A stretch of DNA of 64,000 bases from Entamoeba invadens IP1 (Eukaryota; Evosea; Mastigamoebida; Endamoebidae). The notes beneath the pieces were generated by a model. The model saw only the letters and a program-made list of their open reading frames with translations. It made no database searches and was not told the DNA's origin. Below are positions 21,734-33,112 of the stretch, one piece after another. The number at the start of each line of letters is the position of its first letter. Within the stretch, counting starts at the first letter, position 1. The stretch spans positions 148,976 through 212,975 of the forward strand of contig NW_004440263.1 of NCBI RefSeq assembly GCF_000330505.1. Direction: 5' to 3'. A program made the translations under genes and the position numbers.

Positions 21734-24700
21734 TTTTTCTATTTTGTTTGGTTTTTTATAAAGTAGGAACTGTTTATTTCATTCAATACGTGCTTTTTTA
21801 TTGAACCTCGAAAAAAATTATCGTGAAATAAAATAAAAATAGGGGTCATTATACCATTTTTTTTCTTTTTTACTTATGGATAAGTTTTTAAAAACTTGTG
21901 TTATAACAACATCGTGATGTCGTTACTCAACACCATAAACAACCGTTGGTAAAGTATATGCATGAGTATTATGGTGATAATGGTGTTATAATGGTGTTTG
22001 TTGATAATTCTATCAAATTGTAAATTTATTATTACAAAACTATAATTTATTAAATATCCATTTTTATAAATAATATTTTTTATTATATAATATAGTTCAA
22101 AATATTTTTTATTATTTGTTAAGTTTTTGGCTATTTGTTTTTTGTTTATAATTTCTATTATCCCTTTATTTTTGATTTAAAATATTTGTTTGTTGCCCAA
22201 AAATGCATAATTTAAAAATGAATAAACAGTGGCTGCAAAAAAGCATTTGATTACCACATACAATAACATTTATATGAAAATGATAATATCAAATCAATTT
22301 TGCCCTTTGTTTTTGTTTGAAAATGATAAAAAAATAAAATAATAAATAATAAATAATATCTTGCTTCTTTGACAGTGGCACGACTTGAAACTCAACGGGT
22401 GACCATAAAACCTCATGGTGATCAAAGTTTATACAAACGCGACTATATTGACTGTTTAAGTCATTTTCGAGAATTTTTCTCGATTTTGCGATTTTTGATA
22501 CTTTTGAAAATGTATTTTAGTTATTTTTTGTTTATTTTACACTTATTTTCTTTAAGATTTTTTTTTCATAGTCGGAACAAACAAAAGTGTCTTTTCGTCT
22601 TATCTTATTTCTTTTACAAAAAAATAGCAAAACCCAATTTTTTAAATTATTGTATTTTTCAAAGTTTACAAAAAATCTATTTATTTTTCCTTGTTATTGT
22701 TTTTGAGATCAATCGCATATTGAAATTTCAAGACACCTCAAAGTATGTGATTTATTTTTTTCTTTTTTTGTTATTTGATGATGCATTGATTTTGAATATT
22801 CCGGACCAGTATGTTTTACGATACAATTTGGTCTTTGTTATATTTTATAATTAATTTTATTATTGTAATTGGTTGTAGACATCTCAATAAATATTTGATC
22901 TGACTTTTCCATTGAACTGTGACTTGTTTCTGAAAGGATCAAGCAAAAAAGTGAACCTTTGTTCATCCCAACTTCAACAAAAAATTCACTTTTTTTACTA
23001 TAATTTATAACATTTTACTATAAAAATTTACTAGAGCCGTCGTTCCAGGGTGTCTAGCTTTTTTGAAAAAATTAAAAAAAGGTCACATTTACATTACAAT
23101 TGACTAAGATTTTTATTTTTATAAATTTTGATTTTTCCAGTTTTCGAAGGGTTAATCAAAAACATTTGAACCGAACAATTTCTTTTTATAATATAACAAA
23201 TTGTATTTATTATTTACAAAAATTAGTTTGTTAATTTTTATTTTTTAATGCTATTAATATTTATACACTACTCTTTTTTTTAATATATACTTTTTTAAAC
23301 ACAGTGTATTGAAATGTTATTTTCCATTAAAAAATTAACATGGTTTAAACAATCAAAATTAATTATTTATTATAGGAATACAACAATTATTATCAAATAT
23401 TGATATGTTACATATTGTATTTTTTAAATCATTAATGTTTAAATAGATCAATTATTAATGTCATTGGTTTGTTTTTGTTTATATTTTTGACTAGTTGATT
23501 TTATGTATTATTTTTAAATGTTTATCTCAAAAATAATATAATTATATTAATTATTCTTTAATATCAATGTTTGCAAACGATGAAATTGCTGATGAATATA
23601 ACATTAACGTTTCTTGTTTTTCTATTGTTTTTAAATTTGTTTAATAAATAATAAAAGTGTTAATTGGCAAAATTCCCCATTTATGGCAACTTTTTTAAAT
23701 ATTTAATAAATTTATAACTTTTTTATTGTTTGTTGTATTATTTATCAATATATATATCTTTGCAATAAAATATATTGATATTTCGGTATTTTTATCATGT
23801 TTATTTGGTTCTTTTTAATGCAAAATTTACGATAAATATATTTTAATCATGAACAATTAATGTAAAAAAGGTGCAAGTTCTGAACCTGAACAAGTTTTTT
23901 GTAACATTTTTTCAAATGCCATATGTTGTAACGATAATATGCCGAATTTTCCCGTTTATTATCGTTGTTTTAATACAACATAAATGAAATAATAACAGGA
24001 AAATAAAAATAAACTTTAAACTTATTCATCATGCAAACAATTCTTTTATTTGAAGCGAGGCGAGAAACCCACACCTGGAAAAAAATCCGCACCCATTTTT
24101 TTCTTATTATACTTAAATTATTGTGTTTTTTACTTCCAGAGCATGTAAAAAATAAAAAAGACGGGTTATTATAGTTTCTTTTTCTTTCTTTTTGGTGTTT
24201 TTTATTCAAAAATAAAAAATGATTCAAGTTTTATTCAAAATGAACTATCAAAGATCAAAAATGACTCAGATTTTTACGTATTTTTGATGTATTATAACAG
24301 TGTTTCAAATTTGTGTTTATTCAAAAAAATATACTATTATATAAACTAGATATATAGTTTATTGATTTAAACTATATTTTTTAACTTGTAATAGTTTATC
24401 AAAACCCAATTTTTAAAATAGTTAAAATTTTCACAAGACAAATTCTATAATATAGTAATGTATAGTAAAAATATTCAGAGATTTGTTTTTTTCTATACAA
24501 ATGTTTATTTTTTGATCAAAAAATTTTCTTTTATATCTATAATACTCACGAGTCAAATTCAATTACGTTTTCGTGAAGATGCTATATTGAAACTCGGTTG
24601 TGTGTTTAATATCACCGTTTTTAAATAAGTTTAAAAACAATAAAAAAGTCAAGTTATGTAAAATTTGACACATATCTTTTTTTATTAAGTTGTAAATAAA

Positions 24701-24822
24701 AACAAAAATTTTGATATGCAAAAATGTACATCAACAGTAATATAATGTATCACTGCGTTATATCATACTGTAACATTATACAAACAAGTTACAGAATGTG
24801 TTTTTTATCGTAACAATTATTA
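21734..24822. other. 3 kb AT-rich desert
   Basis: No recognisable gene. A 161-codon frame at 22369-22854 begins with less biased sequence (ARLETQRVTIKPHGDQ) but soon becomes low-complexity Phe/Leu/Ile, so I do not call it. A weak imperfect inverted repeat lies at about 21920-22005. No RNA gene detected. Confidence 0.5.
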
Positions 24823-26765
24823 TTAATTAGATTTAGTGACCACTAAACTGGGTCTGAGTCTTTTCCCTGTTTCTTCGACAACAAATTCTTCAATGTGTTC
24901 AGTTTTCTTGTTAATTCCTTTCAAAACCTTGTTGAAAAATTCATAATATCTCACTAAAAGGGTGTTGTCATCCTTTAAAACATTTTCTATTGCTTCGAGA
25001 GCAAATTGTAGATCACTTCGACTTTTTGATGGCTTGACTGTCTCATCATCTGAGATAGTTTCGGTTGAATGGACACATTTTGTTGTTTCAAAGAGTTTTT
25101 CATTGAAGAGGGTGGCTGGAAGTGGGAAACACCACTTTATAAATTACAGTGTAACCAAGTGAATGCAAGGGTATTTGTTTTATATAAATTGGTCACAGTT
25201 GCACGAAGATAAAGTGGTGCCATTAACAATCATTCCCATACCACTTATTGCGTATCTATACTCTGTCATGACTTTGTGTATAATATCCTTCGGTAAAATG
25301 TAAAGGGGTGGAAAAAACCGCTTTTGATAATTTAATAGTAAAATGATAATATGATTATAGTTTTTTGTATAGTTTATTTTTTTCCTTTTCCTCGATTTGA
25401 TTCAAAAAACAATGTTTACAAAAATATCTATTACTTTTTCAAGATGCTGATGTTTGTTATTGAAATTTGTGAATTATTTTTTATGTAAAGTAAAGGCTGG
25501 ATTTGCCGAATGATAAAATTAGGAGCAAGAAAGATTGACTTCGAAACTGTTCTTTGAAGTCAAAATGACAAAAAAACATCTAATAATTTATCAAAAATAA
25601 TGAACTTTTTATTAAATATTTTTTTCAATTTTTTGCAGAAATAAATAAACTCAAAAGCACTAACCTGCGAGTGTACCTTTTTTCACACTTCCTTTCACTC
25701 CTTTATAATTTTTTCTCATTTTTTTAATCGTCCATTAAACAAATACTCAACAGTCAAATCGATTACCTCTCGAGCAACATAGTTAATACACGGGCCAGCA
25801 CATGTTTTTAATAAACAACTTTTCAATGTCTCTCAGCAAAGACAGACTGCACCTTTATTCCACACCCCCTCTTGTTGGATTCCTCATTCGCTCAGAAATG
25901 CATTTTAAAGCCAAACTGAAAAAACGCACTTTGGACTTACTCACCAACTGAACGTGAGTGCATTCATTACCAGCGGGTTTTCAAGTGCTTGTCAAGCAAG
26001 CGACAAATCACTCGTTATTTCGTTGTACTTGCTTTTTTGAAACTTTTTACAAAATAAACGAAGCAATTTTTTAATATTGGTCAATAAAAACAATGTAAGA
26101 CGGATAATTTTGTGTAAATTATTAGAAGCGGTAAAAGGGCGCTGCACATGTCCGTTATAATTTCTCGTGTTTTTTGCTTTTTTTCACAAAAACCTCAATT
26201 ATTTGAGGCAAATTGAAACTTTGGTTATAATTGTGTGTAATTTTATCACTAAATGGTAGTAATGTGGGTTTTCTTGCCGTGCAGAGAAACGTTAAAAAGA
26301 CTGGGAGGATACTGTGGACCATATTAAAGTACGGCAACCATTTCTGTATGGTGAATAAATTCAAGTTTATTGTGTGTTTTTGTATGTTATTCAATACATT
26401 TGGTTAAAAAATATTTGTATGCCGAGAAAAAACACACTATTTTTTCACAATTTTAAAAGGCAATATTTGGTTATTGGATAAGTTTTTATAATAAAACAAT
26501 GAGAATTTGGTTTAGAAAAGACAAAAAATATAAAGCGGTTTTTCGTCACCGTATTATTTATTATTTTAAAACTCGGCAAAATGCCAAAAAACGTTATTTT
26601 TCTATACAATAAAACAAGTAAATGGTAGTGAAGCGGTTTTTCCCGTTAGCCAAAATGCTTGCCCAAAAGTGCATTTCAATAAAAATTGTTGAAAACATCA
26701 TGTAGACCTTGACTGTTATCAACCCAATACGTTATTAAGAAGACATGGTGCCAAAGTGAAAGTTG
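24823..26765 (-). pseudogene. MULE (Mutator-like) transposase C-terminus with SWIM finger, interrupted by a TIR element
   Basis: The minus strand from 25300 to 24823 reads in one frame, apart from two TAA codons. It includes CNC...PC.H (residues CNCDQFI and NKYPCIHLV), the CxCx(n)CxH pattern of a SWIM zinc finger, typical of MuDR/MULE transposases. It ends RPSLVVTKSN and a stop. Upstream on the same strand, 26765-26649 reads WVDNSQGLHDVFNNFY, a TGA, then NALLGKHFG. Deleting the 25301-26648 element plus one TA copy joins the two parts in frame as KHFGYILPKDIIHKVM. So the TIR element landed inside this transposase gene. The catalytic core of the MULE is not seen here. Entamoeba MULEs are known; this copy is dead. 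Confidence 0.75.
25301..26648 (+). mobile_element. 1.35 kb TIR DNA element, copy 2
   Basis: Homologous to 763-2119 in opposite orientation. The left end reads TAAAGGGGTGGAAAAAACCG from 25301; the right end, read inward from 26648, is TAACGGGAAAAACCGC. Both ends carry TA. Plus-strand coding traces match copy 1: around 25670-26010 (KTDCTF(I)PHPLL, SSFAQKC, ECIH) and around 26270-26400 (KKTGRILWTILKYGN, VNK). All are interrupted by stops. It sits inside a MULE transposase pseudogene, with a TA target duplication. The coding capacity is too small and too broken to classify. Confidence 0.7.
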
Positions 26766-27609
26766 ATGTGTTATTTATTTTAAATGTGTTTTTATACCTT
26801 TATTCACTAATTATAAAAATGATAATCAACAACTTTCTTACTATTTGATGGACATTATTGTTCATTTTATTACAGTAAATACATGTAACATTTTGGGATT
26901 TAAGCACATACTTTTATAAAGAAGAACAAAATAACTAAAAACATTAATAAATTTATTATAATTTATACAATAACTTGTTTCAAAAATTGATCAAATGGTG
27001 GGTCTGAAAAGTAATGAAAACTACTTAACACTTGTATAGTTCAAAAGAGATACACAACGACAACCACGGCTTCGATACTTCGTGTCAAATGAATCAATTC
27101 ATGATCATTCTATGGGTGTCATGCAATTAAGGTTGACAATAAGAAAAATATAAGTAATCTTTTTTAACTATTTTATAATAGTAAATAAACTATTTTTTAA
27201 CCAGTTTTTCAAAAATACTATTTTAGTTACATAAATGGTTAAATTATAATAATTAATAGTTTTTAAATATAATAATTTATAAATCTAAATTTATTTATCG
27301 CAACATCACTTATTTAAATTAATTTAAAATAGTATTAACAAACAACAAATTTATTAATTAATAACAAAGTTATTTTTCATTTGATAATATACAAGTAAAT
27401 AATAAAAACAATTCTTTAACTTTACTAACAATAAAAATTAAAAAAGTCTTTTATCGCAACAAAACAAAGTAACTTTAAAATTTTTAGATTAAAAAACACT
27501 TGTTAAATTTTGAAATAAAAATAATAATTAATCAATAAAATTTAACAATAATATAAAAAACAATATCAATAGCCTATAAAATTAACTCTTTTATAAACCT
27601 TTTTAAACA
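26766..27609. other. AT-rich region, nothing recognised
   Basis: AT-rich intergenic sequence upstream of the next transposase remnant. TTTATCGCAAC motifs at about 27296 and 27455 and TTTTATCGCAAT at 29379 are direct, not inverted, so they do not define element ends. Confidence 0.4.
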
Positions 27610-29372
27610 ATGTCCCAACCTTCTTCCAAGCCCCCCTCAATTAAAGAAAGAATATAAAAAAGGTTCCGAAAAACATGAAAGTTTGACAATGATTGGTCCG
27701 AAAATTCCTGTTAATCAAAGGGCTGAACAATACCTAATTAATTGCCCTATTATTTTCAAAGCTTTCCAAGACCTTGAGATAAAAATAAAAAAACTCTTTT
27801 CCCATTTTTAGAAAGCAAGCGCGGTTTTCATTAAACGATCTTTCTAATGTACCAATTAATGAGTTTAAAGGAACTAAAAAATCAATTAGAGTAGCACTTG
27901 AGTGTTTTTTCGGGACTTTTAAGGAATCGGGTGTAAATTCCCAAATTCAAAAATACAAAAAGAAGACAAAAATGGAAAAATTTCGGAAAAGGGAAGAAAA
28001 CGACTTCTTTCAGACGAAGAAGTTCTAAAAATAGCAGAAGAAATGAAAGAAACCAAAAAAGCAAAACCAGAAGAAATTGGACTTTTCATGTTTGAAAATT
28101 TCGGCAAAACAACGGGAACAAGGCAATTAAATAAAGTCCTTAAATTAATCCCAGGAATTGAAACAAAAAAGGCCCAAGTTATGGAAACAAAACGAGCAGA
28201 GGTATCACAAACTACCATCCTGCAGTATTACTCAGAATTAAAAAGAAAATTGGATGGATGCAGATTTGAGCTTGTTTTTAACTTAGATGAAGTTGGATTC
28301 GATGAATGGGTTGATTCAAGAACCCGAGTTGTCTACGTGTCAGTCGAATCAGGGGAACAAGTTTTTAATGAAGTCGACAGAGATGGTTCTAGAACGAGTC
28401 TTTTGTGTTGTGGTTGTCTAGATGGGACAAAAATGATACCCCTTGTTGTTACCAAAAGACTCACCATCGAAGACAACCTAATTGTGGAACTCAAGAGTCG
28501 TACTATTATTAGATACCAAAAATCAGGTGTTCTAAATACGGAATTATACACCTTGTGGCTCAAACAAGTGTTTTTCCCGAATATTAAGGAAAAAAGAACC
28601 CGAATGGGTGTGAGAGTTGATACGAAGGCGTATCTAATTATTGCCGGCTTTTTGGGCCATTTCAGTGATGAAATTGAAGCATTATTTCGGGAAATAGTGT
28701 TGAGATTATAAAGGAAGTCCCCCACAGTTCCCATTTATGTCAGCATATGGATCTGGGAATTTTCGGGAAACAAAAAACTTTCCTTGTGGACAAAAACAAT
28801 TTGATGTTACACAAAATTTCATTAAGTGAAAAAGAAAATGAAAAGTGTGACGAAAAGGTCCAAAGAAACGGGAAAATTCTCAAAATGAACTCACCCGAGT
28901 TCAAAAATGCATTGAAAAAATTTGCAAAGCTCTCAGAGGAAGACAAAATTAGGCAGCTTGTTTACTCATGGGAAGTAGTGTTTGATGGCGACACGATGAC
29001 CAGCGCCTTCAAACAGGCTGGTATAATTTATGTGGTTCAACACCCATCAAAAGAAGAGTTGGAAAACATGGTGTCAACCCTAACTTCAACAATGTAGACC
29101 TTCTTAAAAGTGTTGCAAAAGTTTACATGTTCTATGCCAGAGAGGTTTGCTTTTTTCTTGGTAAGGATCCAAAAAGAAAAGAAACCCAAACTGTTAGAAT
29201 CTCCATTGAAAATTATACCGATAAAAAGCATAGGCTCGGTGTTGAAAAACTAATGAAAATCGAAAAAGATGAAAAGAACAAAATTTCAAATGAAAAGAAA
29301 CCTCGAAAAGAAAAAAATAACTTGGTTTTATTATTTTTTATTTTTTTAATTAAATTTTCTATTTATTATTAA
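27610..29372 (+). pseudogene. DDE-type (mariner/pogo-like) transposase pseudogene
   Basis: Begins MSQPSSKPPSIKERI at 27610 and soon hits a stop. The main block 28043-28711 contains ELVFNLDEVGFDEW (first catalytic Asp). It also contains TKAYLIIAGFLGHFSDEI, where the second catalytic Asp expected before GFxGH is Ala. The continuation in another frame from about 28712 reads EVPHSSHLCQHMDLGIFG, the third Asp region. A C-terminal part follows to 29097, and a last fragment runs to 29372. So the gene has an early stop, at least two frame changes and a lost catalytic residue. Domain order resembles pogo-type transposases, but the sequence differs clearly from the one at 14 kb, so it is a separate family. 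Its element ends are unclear. Confidence 0.72.
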
Positions 29373-29884
29373 CGCGTTTTATCGCAATAAAAATCTGTAA
29401 AATAATTATTTTTAAAGTTCTAATAACCAAAAATGGGAAAGGGTATAAAAGAGAACTTTTAAAATGTAAATAACAAAATATAACGTTTAATGCGAAGTTA
29501 AACAGTTTTTGTTTGTTTATTAGACAGCAACACAATGAAGAAAATGATGTTAAAGTGATAAATTTAAAGTGACGACAAAGAAAAAGCCGACAAAAAAGAA
29601 GCCGAAATTCATTCTTGTTTTATTTATTTATTATAATTATCAAACTTAATGTTTATTTTTTTATTTGAAAAAGAATGTATTTTGGTTAAATGTCTTTATT
29701 ATGTTGGTAATCTCTCGTTTTCTTTCAAATAAATTCTGTAATAACTCAACTATTAACCGTAATATAAATAGACTATAACTGCCTTCTTCTAAACATTTCG
29801 AAAAAATGCTCAGGCCAAATAAAAATGATGTTTTTTCTTTTTGTTTAAATAAAAAAATATAATCAAATAACATTTAGAAAACAT
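29373..29884. other. AT-rich, nothing recognised
   Basis: Follows the transposase remnant. Short open frames such as 29661-29873 on the minus strand are low-complexity. Confidence 0.4.
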
Positions 29885-29950
29885 TTTACCATTATTCACC
29901 AAAAATTATCAAAAGCAGTTTTTTCCTGAAGCGGTTTTTCCACCCCTTTA
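29885..29950 (-). repeat. Solo terminus of the 1.35 kb TIR-element family
   Basis: Read inward from 29950 on the minus strand: TAAAGGGGTGGAAAAACCGC, then GCTTTTGATAATTT a little further in. It matches the left end of copy 2 (25301 onward), including the TA. I found no partner end, so this is a truncated copy or the right end of a larger element that includes the 27.6-29.4 kb transposase. Confidence 0.55.
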
Positions 29951-29966
29951 TTTGTATTGTTTATTG

Positions 29967-30302
29967 TTATTCTGAGTCAAACACTGATGGTTCAGGTTGA
30001 TTGATGTTGTTTTCACTTAAGTGTTTATCATCATATAATTTAAACAAATACGGTTTTTGTTTAATAAAAGGAACTTTAGAAAAAAATATTCATATCTTTT
30101 TGTGTATACAATTGATGGGTCACTTGGATGTGATATTTTTGTATTGTTGAGTTTGTATCAACTATTGTAAAATACTTGAGAAAAATTCCAATTCTCGTTA
30201 ACTCGGGCTTACATTTTGTTGGTGATATTCGTTAAAGTTTGTACTGTGGTATCTTTCGCCGCTTCTAAGTATCCAGCAATTATGCTGTAAACAGAATGAA
30301 AA
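29967..30302 (-). pseudogene. Degenerate coding fragment, family not recognised
   Basis: The minus strand shows coding-like sequence in three frames: HSVYSIIAGYLEAAKDTT..., then CKPELTRIGIFLKYFTIVDT..., then KPYLFKLYDDKHLSENNINQ... ending FDSE and a stop at 29967. Frame changes lie near 30210 and 30085. Composition is clearly less AT-biased than the flanks. It is probably a transposon-derived gene, possibly another part of a MULE, but no domain is identified. The assembly gap at 30338 lies just upstream. Confidence 0.45.
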
Positions 30303-30337
30303 GTCAACTTTTTTAAAATTAACTCGGATTTATGAAT

Positions 30338-30437
30338 NNNNNNNNNNNNNNNNNNNNNNNNNNNNNNNNNNNNNNNNNNNNNNNNNNNNNNNNNNNNNNN
30401 NNNNNNNNNNNNNNNNNNNNNNNNNNNNNNNNNNNNN
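30338..30437. other. Assembly gap (100 N)
   Basis: Exactly 100 N, the conventional placeholder for a gap of unknown size. Contiguity across it is not shown by sequence. Confidence 0.99.
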
Positions 30438-31166
30438 TCACATTAAATCAATTATGCACTTAATCAAAAAAACGTTTGTACTACATTTAATAATTTAAAC
30501 ACTTTCTAAAGTTTAAACCAATGTATTAATAAACTGTTTTTCAAAAGTCGATACCGAAAGGACCCGATTTTTTGAAGAAAATAATTTCAAATACAATTAT
30601 TTTTTTGACATCGTTTTTCTGCTCATTTTTCCCTTTTATTATTCATAAAACAAACTTGACTGAACATTGAATTTAAACCAAGCTAAAAAATTAAATAAAA
30701 AAAATAACAGGAAAATATCAAATAACTTACTTCTTCAAAAAATTTGCTTGACCATATGGTTGTTTTTGCCGAGAGTAAAACCATCTTTTTCTTTTTTCAG
30801 AAAAAATGTTGATGTTACAAAAAATATTACAAAATCTTTTATTTTCATTAACACTTACAACAACAAAAAACAATCGTTGAAATAAACACAACCATTTGAA
30901 ATGTGTGGTATTTCGACGTTTGTTTTTTAAAAAAAGACAACCACAAAATAACAACAAGTTAAAACAATGTCATCGCGTATTTTAAAAGTCGGAGAGTGTC
31001 GTAATATGAAAGATGAGATACAGTTATCTCACCTATTCAAAAAACTCGTCCATTACCAAAAGGCAAAAATGCCGATTTTTTGAAAATCCCAACAGTGAAA
31101 AGACTGAATAACAGTCTTAGGAAATCGTTCAAGTTTGTTCCAATTATTCATTAAAATCGTGCATTT
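30438..31166. other. Intergenic with a short broken open frame
   Basis: From ATG 30968 a 38-codon frame (MSSRILKVGECRNMKDEIQL...) ends at a TGA. It continues plausibly in another frame (IPTVKRLNNSLRKSFKFVP) until just before the MITE at 31167. It looks like a gene fragment of unknown identity. The rest is AT-rich. Confidence 0.4.
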
Positions 31167-31362
31167 TTACAGATAGTAGAAAATTTGGGTGTCAAGAATA
31201 AATTGGGTGTCAGATTGATTTTGAGTTATTTAATGGTTTTTTATATTTTTTTGGGAGGGAAAAAAATAAACAAAAACGAAACCCATTTTTTTACATTAAC
31301 TAATCCCTAATTTATTTGACACCCAATTTATTCCTGACACCCTATTTTTCTACTATCTGTAA
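31167..31362. mobile_element. 196 bp MITE-like inverted-repeat element
   Basis: The ends are inverted repeats of about 45 bp: TTACAGATAGTAGAAAA on the left and its reverse complement on the right. Inside each arm the phrase GGGTGTCA.GAATAAATT is repeated. The middle is AT-rich with no coding capacity. Size and structure fit a non-autonomous DNA transposon. The target duplication is not clear, as the TTA/TAA at the ends may belong to the repeat. Confidence 0.75.
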
Positions 31363-31674
31363 TTGAATTTTATAACTGTATTAGTTTCAGTGTTAAAAAG
31401 TTGGTACCGTTTTTTCTTTTTTGCAAACGGAAAGAATATTTGAAAACAACAAAAAAACTTTAAAAAACGGGAATTTATTATAAAGGGGTTTCTACCAAAA
31501 ATTGGTAAAGTTCGGACTTTAAGCATACAGTTGAGTTTTTGTTTATTGAAAAAGCAACTTTGAAATTTGATGTGCTTTTTTCTTTTTTTTTCTGAAAAAC
31601 AAAAAATATAAAAAATAACATTTTATTATTAAAAACTCAAAAGAAATACAAGTGGTTTTATTACTGACAATATC
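31363..31674. other. Short intergenic, nothing recognised
   Basis: AT-rich 3' flank of the CDC123-like gene. No feature seen. Confidence 0.5.
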
Positions 31675-32799
31675 TCAAACGACTTGGCAATGTTTGTTTA
31701 CTTGATTATAAACTTCGTTTTTGATTTCAAAACATTTCTTCAAACTGTTTTCGCTCACTTCATAATTCCAATTGATGTCAGGCGCTGTAGTATTATACCG
31801 GAACTCAAAGTGGGTTTTCCCAAAAAGTACTAAAATGTCTTTTTCCCATTTAAAAAGACTAACTCCACACAGTGAACAGAAGCTGTTTATCTCGACAACT
31901 TTCACTGTTTTGGTCTTTTGCAAATACGCAAAGTCAATAACGTAACTCTCCAATCTTTTTCTCTCTTCTTCTTGCAGTTTGTCGCGCTTCTCACAAAAGT
32001 TTCTTTTGAATTCCTTTGTAAAAAACGTCTTGACTACATCTTCAACTTCTTTTGGATTTTGAATAACATTGTCCAACACAAATCTTGAGTCGTATTGAGT
32101 CAATGCGGTTAAGTTGTCCTTGTAGACAACTGCTCTGAATTCATACCACGGATCTAATTCGTCACACCACTCTCGCAAGGCCAAAACCTCAAACTTTTGT
32201 GGGTCAATTTCGAGTTTTAAAATCCGTTCAATGTCATTCAATACTCGATCCGAATTTGTAAATAAAGAAAGTGCCTCTTCACTCGTCTTGCATTTCCAAC
32301 AAGAGAAGCGCGCCTTTGAGTAATCCATATAATCGTAGACGGAAAATGTTTTGGCCCAATTTTCGGGAATTTGGCCATGATAAGACTCTATTCGTGCAGT
32401 AAATAACATTTTCAAATTTTTTGAAAAATCGAAAAACATTTTTTCGGTAAAAGCGTCTTTTGGGCTTCGTGTTCCTAAACGAACGAAGTAGCCATTCCAA
32501 TGCGCTTGTGATATTTCGGCGTCTATTTTTTGTTTGACTACTGCCAGGTGAGCGTCGTCAAATTCTTGAGTTTTGTACTGTTTGTTCTCACCAACTATGC
32601 GAAGTACTTTGTTATGGATTCCTCTTTGGTATATCGATTTGCACTCATCTCGGGTTAGATAGAAAGTTCTGGTATTAAAGGAATACTCTGTGACTAAGTC
32701 CGACCAAATTTCTAAAAGACCATTTGTGTGACGATCAAGTTCGTCGTACGCATTCAACTCTTTGTAACACGCCTTTTCCTCATCAGTGAACTTCTCCAT
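31675..32799 (-). CDS. CDC123/D123-like ATP-grasp protein
   Basis: 374 residues from ATG 32797-32799. Segments fit the D123 family in order: GYFVRLGTRSPKDAF (family SPKDA motif), YEFRAVVYKDNLTALTQYD (REFRxFVxxxxLxAISQ), VIDFAYLQKTKTVKVVEINS (the Asp/Asn metal-binding part of the ATP-grasp fold) and SLFKWEKDI. In yeast and animals Cdc123 binds ATP and promotes assembly of translation initiation factor eIF2, in the cytosol. The N-terminal 80 residues are less typical, and the sequence is more divergent than expected for the orthologue. It may therefore be a lineage-specific paralogue. No membrane segment or signal peptide. Confidence 0.62.
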   Translation of the reverse strand: MEKFTDEEKACYKELNAYDELDRHTNGLLEIWSDLVTEYSFNTRTFYLTRDECKSIYQRGIHNKVLRIVGENKQYKTQEFDDAHLAVVKQKIDAEISQAHWNGYFVRLGTRSPKDAFTEKMFFDFSKNLKMLFTARIESYHGQIPENWAKTFSVYDYMDYSKARFSCWKCKTSEEALSLFTNSDRVLNDIERILKLEIDPQKFEVLALREWCDELDPWYEFRAVVYKDNLTALTQYDSRFVLDNVIQNPKEVEDVVKTFFTKEFKRNFCEKRDKLQEEERKRLESYVIDFAYLQKTKTVKVVEINSFCSLCGVSLFKWEKDILVLFGKTHFEFRYNTTAPDINWNYEVSENSLKKCFEIKNEVYNQVNKHCQVV

Positions 32800-33112
32800 G
32801 TTTTATTGAATGTTTTTATTATATAGTTTTTTCTTAGTTTAATTATTACAAACAAACTATTTACAATTTTAATATATTAATAGTAAAAATATTATAATAT
32901 TATAGTAATGCTATAATAAAGACAATCCCGTTAAATTGGATATAATTATAGCTATTATCATATGTAAGATAAATACCAAAAATATAGCTTTGAAGTTATT
33001 AAATATAGTACAACTTGATAAGGAAAGTTATCAAGACTATACAAAACGAAGCAAAGTGAATTACAAAGAGAAAGATCTCCTCGAAACTGCTTCTCCAGTA
33101 GTTCACAATCCA
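32800..33112. other. Divergent intergenic / possible upstream coding of the homeobox gene
   Basis: Lies between two genes transcribed away from each other, so it holds both promoters. The homeobox frame is open back to 32936, but only through a TTG, and the stretch 33020-33110 looks mildly coding. An unrecognised first exon is possible. Confidence 0.4.

Noticed and set aside
22369..22854. 161-codon open frame
   Set aside because: After the first 30 residues it is Phe/Leu/Ile low-complexity, the expected result of AT-rich DNA; no motif, no neighbouring homology.
32936..33112. TTG start for the homeobox gene
   Set aside because: Entamoeba nuclear genes start with ATG; the first in-frame ATG is 33113.
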